Below are positions 60,836 to 64,000 of a stretch of DNA of 64,000 bases, piece by piece (within the stretch, counting starts at the first letter, position 1; the number at the start of each line of letters is the position of its first letter). The DNA lies in assembly GCF_017068395.1 (NCBI RefSeq), contig NZ_CP070619.1:8184001-8248000 (forward strand). Reading direction: 5' to 3'. Below the pieces are notes generated by a model, which was not told where the DNA came from, did no database searches, and saw only the letters and a program-made list of their open reading frames with translations. The position numbers and the translations under genes are program-made. Origin of the DNA: Rhodococcus pseudokoreensis (GTDB lineage: Bacteria; Actinomycetota; Actinomycetes; Mycobacteriales; Mycobacteriaceae).

Positions 60836-62064
60836 CCGACGATAAGACCGGGAGCGCCGCCGACACGGTGACGGGCGAGCGTACGGTCACCGGTGCCTCC
60901 ATTCGGCTCGACGGAGTGGTGAAGCAGTATCGTGGCCAGACGAAGCCGGCCGTCCAGAAACTCGATCTCGATATCGAGGCGGGTCACATCGTCGCCTTCG
61001 TCGGCCCGTCCGGTTGCGGCAAGACGACGACACTGAAAATGATCAACCGTCTCATCGAACCGACCGAGGGGCGCATCTTCATCGGCGACCGCGACGTCAC
61101 CGGCGAAGATCCGGACAAGCTCAGGCAGTCGATCGGCTATGTCATCCAGTCGGGTGGCCTGTTCCCGCACTGGTCCGTGTCCAAGAACATCGGCGCTATT
61201 CCTCGGGTGCTGGGGTGGAATGCGCAACGGATCGCCGAACGCACCGAGTATCTGCTCGATCTCGTCGGACTCGATGCCGCCACCTTCCAGGACCGGCTCC
61301 CCAAGGATATGTCGGGCGGTCAGCAGCAGCGGGTCGGGGTGGCACGTGCTCTGGCCGCGGACCCGCCGGTTCTCCTGATGGACGAGCCGTTCGGGGCGGT
61401 GGATCCGATCACCCGGGTTCGTTTGCAGGACAAACTGATCGCCATTCAGCACGAACTCGCGAAGACGATCGTGATCGTGACACACGATTTCGAGGAGGCC
61501 ACGAAACTCGGTGACAAGGTCTTGATCCTGTCCGAGGGCGGCCGCATCGAGCAATACGCGACACCCGAGGAAATTCTGGCGAAGCCGGCCACCCCGTTCG
61601 TCGAGGAGTTCGTCGGGTCGGGTGCGACGCTCGCCCACCTGACCTTGTCGCGAGTGAAGGATGTCGAGCACGATCCGGTGGTGACCGCGAGGATCGGCGA
61701 GCCGTCCCGAGAGGTCATCGGTCGCGCGCAGGCGCAGGGCGCGACGTGGATCGTCGTCGTCGACGGCGACGGCCGTGCCCAAGCGTGGCCGTCGCTCGAC
61801 GAAGTGGCCACCAAGGAGCGGGTGTCCGACTACGTCGACCCGCGTCTTCCGGTGGTGGCGCCGTCGTCCACGCTCAACGATGCGCTCGACTCCATGCTGG
61901 CCGCGAGCCAGGGCGGGGTGCTCGTCACCGACAGCAGAGGAGCGGTGACCGGTGCCCTCACCATCGCCACGGTGATGGCGGTCATCCGCGAACAGCTGTC
62001 CGATGCGCGGGCCGGCGACGGGCACGTCACGTACACCGCGCACACCGAGGGCACGATCCGGTGA
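60832..62064 (+). CDS. Osmoprotectant ABC ATPase with CBS domains (OpuCA-like)
   Basis: A 410-residue ATPase: Walker A GPSGCGKTT, signature MSGGQQQR, Walker B LLMDEPFGAVD, and H-loop IVTHDFEEATKLGD. The C-terminal third (from about residue 275) has two CBS domains (WPSLDEVATKERVSDYVDPR, GGVLVTDSRGAVTGALTIAT) that sense ionic strength or nucleotides in OpuA/OpuC. The ATG at 60832 overlaps the permease stop; the longer open frame upstream is spurious. Confidence 0.92.
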   Translation: MTDDKTGSAADTVTGERTVTGASIRLDGVVKQYRGQTKPAVQKLDLDIEAGHIVAFVGPSGCGKTTTLKMINRLIEPTEGRIFIGDRDVTGEDPDKLRQSIGYVIQSGGLFPHWSVSKNIGAIPRVLGWNAQRIAERTEYLLDLVGLDAATFQDRLPKDMSGGQQQRVGVARALAADPPVLLMDEPFGAVDPITRVRLQDKLIAIQHELAKTIVIVTHDFEEATKLGDKVLILSEGGRIEQYATPEEILAKPATPFVEEFVGSGATLAHLTLSRVKDVEHDPVVTARIGEPSREVIGRAQAQGATWIVVVDGDGRAQAWPSLDEVATKERVSDYVDPRLPVVAPSSTLNDALDSMLAASQGGVLVTDSRGAVTGALTIATVMAVIREQLSDARAGDGHVTYTAHTEGTIR

Positions 62065-62798
62065 ACCGGCTTCGTCGCCTGCCGATGGACGTGTGGTTCG
62101 AGCCCCTCCTCATCATCGTCTTCGGCACCGGGTACATCCTGTGGTACCGGTCCACCACGCTGACGCCGACCGAGGAGGCGTCACTGGGCTGGAGCAACCT
62201 GCGCACGACCATCCTCGACCACATCACGTTGACCCTGACCGCCACGGTCATCGTCGTCCTGATCGCCATTCCCCTGGGAATCGTGCTCACCCGGGAGAAG
62301 GCCAGACCGGTCAAGCCGGTAGTGGTGAACTTCGCGAACGTCGGCCAAGCGGCGCCCGCCGTGGGTCTGATCGTTCTGCTCACCATGTGGCTGGGCACAG
62401 GATTCCGCACCGCGGTGGTCGGACTCGTGGTCTACGCGATCCTGCCCATCCTGCAGAACACGATCGTCGGTATCGACCAGGTCGATCGACGAACCATCGA
62501 GGCCGCGCGAGGTATCGGCTTCTCGGGACTGCGCACGCTGGTGCAGGTGGAGTTGCCGCTCGCCGTTCCCGTGATCCTGAACGGCGTCAGGACCGCACTC
62601 GTGATCCTCGTCGGCACCGCAACCCTCAGCACGTTCATCGGCGCCACCAGCCTGGGCACACTCATCACGACGGGAGTGACACTGTTCCTGCCGAAACTGC
62701 TCATCTCCGGGGCCATCCTGGTCGGACTGCTGGCGTTGATCATCGATTGGCTCGGACGGTTGGTCGAGCTCGTCGCAACCCCGCGAGGAGTGGCATGA
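62061..62798 (+). CDS. Osmoprotectant ABC permease (OpuCD-like)
   Basis: A 245-residue permease, second of the pair. It has an N-terminal hydrophobic segment (WFEPLLIIVFGTGYILWYRS), an EAA loop at RTIEAARGIGFSGLRTLVQV and GATSLGTLITTGVTLFLPKL. The GTG start overlaps the ATPase stop (GTGA) and the stop overlaps the next ATG. The two permease genes flank the ATPase gene, as in the actinobacterial arrangement. Confidence 0.9.
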   Translation: MNRLRRLPMDVWFEPLLIIVFGTGYILWYRSTTLTPTEEASLGWSNLRTTILDHITLTLTATVIVVLIAIPLGIVLTREKARPVKPVVVNFANVGQAAPAVGLIVLLTMWLGTGFRTAVVGLVVYAILPILQNTIVGIDQVDRRTIEAARGIGFSGLRTLVQVELPLAVPVILNGVRTALVILVGTATLSTFIGATSLGTLITTGVTLFLPKLLISGAILVGLLALIIDWLGRLVELVATPRGVA

Positions 62799-63778
62799 AC
62801 CGGCGGCGTTTTCGACTTGCTGCGGCGGCGATCGCGGCCGCGGTGTCCGCGAGCGTGGCCGGCTGCGGGTTGGTCAGCTCCTCGGGCACCTTCCACGACG
62901 CGACCCTGCCCGGCGGTGATCGCCTACTGGCCGATTCCTCTCTCGTCGTGACGTCGAAGAGTTTCACCGAGGGGGTACTTCTCGGGAAGATCACCGCGAC
63001 GTACCTGGCCGCGGCGGGCGCGAAGGTCACCGACCTCACGGGCGCGCCGGGATCTGCGTCCTCACGGCAAGCGCAACTCAACGGGGACGCCGACATCCTG
63101 TGGGAGTACACCGGCACGGGGTGGGTGAACTACCACGGTGAGACGGAGACAATCTCGGATCCCGGCGAACTGTGGCAGCGCGTGCACGACTTCGAGCAGC
63201 GCGACCACGACCTCGAATGGCTGCCGCCGGCCAACTTCAACGACACGTACGCCTTCGCCGCATCGGCACCGACCGCCGAGCGTCTGGGCGTCAAGTCGCT
63301 CTCCGATGTCGCGCGTTTGCCGGAATCCGAACGAACATTCTGCGTCGACGACGAGTTCTTCAGTCGTGCGGACGGGTTCGTTCCGATGCTCGAGACCTAC
63401 GGCATCCCCCTCAACGCACCCGGTGGTGTTCCGTCGAGCAATGTCACCCGGATGGATGCCGGTGTGGTGTACACGTCCACGGCGCAGAGCGCACCCTGCA
63501 ATTTCGGAATGGTCTACACCACCGACGGGCGCGTGAAGAACCTGAACCTCGACGTCCTCGACGACGACCGCAAGTTTTTCCTGCCCTACAGCGGCACCGC
63601 GGTCGTCCGGGGCGAGATCCTCAACCGTTATCCGGAGATCGCCGACCTGCTGGGTGTGGTCTCCGAACGACTGACCGACGACTTGATGCAGGAACTGAAC
63701 GGCCGAGTCGACATCGAAGGCGAGGATCCCGCAGATGTCGCGTACGACTGGCTGAAGAGCGAGTCGCTCGTGCAGTGA
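62795..63778 (+). CDS. Osmoprotectant-binding lipoprotein (OpuCC/ProX-like)
   Basis: A 327-residue glycine-betaine/choline-type binding protein. The signal ends VAGC (Cys24). It has VVTSKSFTEGVLLGKITATY, WEYTGTGWVNYHGETETISD and NFGMVYTTDGRVKNLNLDVL; the aromatic residues in these segments usually form the quaternary-amine box. Last gene of the importer and followed by a hairpin with a T-run. Confidence 0.92.
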   Translation: MNRRRFRLAAAAIAAAVSASVAGCGLVSSSGTFHDATLPGGDRLLADSSLVVTSKSFTEGVLLGKITATYLAAAGAKVTDLTGAPGSASSRQAQLNGDADILWEYTGTGWVNYHGETETISDPGELWQRVHDFEQRDHDLEWLPPANFNDTYAFAASAPTAERLGVKSLSDVARLPESERTFCVDDEFFSRADGFVPMLETYGIPLNAPGGVPSSNVTRMDAGVVYTSTAQSAPCNFGMVYTTDGRVKNLNLDVLDDDRKFFLPYSGTAVVRGEILNRYPEIADLLGVVSERLTDDLMQELNGRVDIEGEDPADVAYDWLKSESLVQ

Positions 63779-63794
63779 TCAGGGTGCCCACACC

Positions 63795-63814
63795 ACACAC
63801 CTAGGGTGTGTTTT
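63795..63814 (+). terminator. Intrinsic terminator after the osmoprotectant operon
   Basis: ACACACC-TAG-GGTGTGT is a perfect 7-bp stem followed by TTT. It lies 16 bp after the binding-protein stop. The remaining roughly 185 bp to the window edge hold no gene I can support. Confidence 0.7.
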
Positions 63815-64000
63815 CGCGCACGGCGTTCCAAGGGACTGTAGTGGCACCGGCTTGTCCGGCGCCCCTGTACAGACGGACCGAGCGTCCCGCCGTGAGCCCA
63901 GCGGCGCAAACACCCTGATTGGTGATTTGATGGAACACGCCGCACGAGCGACCTACCGTGAGCATCGATCGGATCCGTTCCCGCTGTCTGCGGCACAACA

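Noticed and set aside
63801..63998. A 65-codon minus-strand ORF at the right edge
   Set aside because: It overlaps the terminator of the osmoprotectant operon, has no ribosome-binding site or recognisable family, and is probably chance.

Overview
The window is high-GC actinobacterial DNA, most likely from the chromosome or a large replicon of a Rhodococcus (R. jostii/opacus type). This is inferred from codon use, GTG/TTG starts, a WhiB protein, a UPF0182 protein, an ANTAR protein and the density of paralogous oxygenases. No rRNA, tRNA, CRISPR array or intact mobile element was found.

Layout. (1) 1-5040: a catabolic block with an HMG-CoA-lyase-like enzyme and a CaiB/BaiF CoA-transferase (minus), a TetR regulator divergent from a VOC protein and a carboxymuconolactone-decarboxylase-like protein (plus), and an atypical SDR (minus). 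A transposase-like scrap follows at about 5117-5280. (2) 5400-10050: a large UPF0182 membrane protein, an exported Rieske protein, a cupredoxin lipoprotein and a small ANTAR protein. (3) 10100-56300: a roughly 46-kb region that looks like an organosulfur-scavenging island. It holds two complete dipeptide/nickel-type ABC importers in tandem, a rhodanese, four DszC/SfnC-like acyl-CoA-dehydrogenase-fold flavoproteins, nine luciferase-like flavin monooxygenases (DszA/NtaA type plus one SsuD type), aldo/keto reductases, a cystathionine beta-synthase/cysteine-synthase-like enzyme, a WhiB protein, two LysR regulators, an SsuABC-type importer and an orphan NLPA (MetQ-like) lipoprotein. One cupin-VOC-SDR-SDR operon inside the region looks like a separate ring- or ketone-degrading pathway under its own LysR. 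(4) 56297-58703: copper proteins (CopC-CopD fusion and YcnI). (5) 59120-59931: a small zinc-ribbon-like protein and a 5'-truncated TauD-type dioxygenase. (6) 60191-63778: a complete OpuC/ProU-type osmoprotectant importer followed by a terminator.

How the genes may work together. The importers would bring in sulfonates, sulfones or sulfur-containing peptides or ethers. The flavin monooxygenases would oxidise and cleave C-S bonds to release sulfite, and the PLP enzyme and rhodanese would handle reduced sulfur. Sulfur control is supported directly by a 17-codon leader ORF at 10239-10292 that ends His-Cys-Cys-Arg-stop and sits in the long 5' leader of the first ABC operon, followed by a GC-rich hairpin. 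This resembles the cysteine-responsive attenuators described in mycobacteria. The ABC operon and the monooxygenase operon at 23780 also share a nearly identical promoter block (10124-10153 and 23701-23730), which suggests a regulon. No flavin reductase was recognised in the window, so reduced flavin must come from elsewhere.

Several members are decaying or remodelled: one aldo/keto reductase has an in-frame TAG, two DszA-like enzymes lack the same internal segment, and the TauD gene lacks its N-terminal third.
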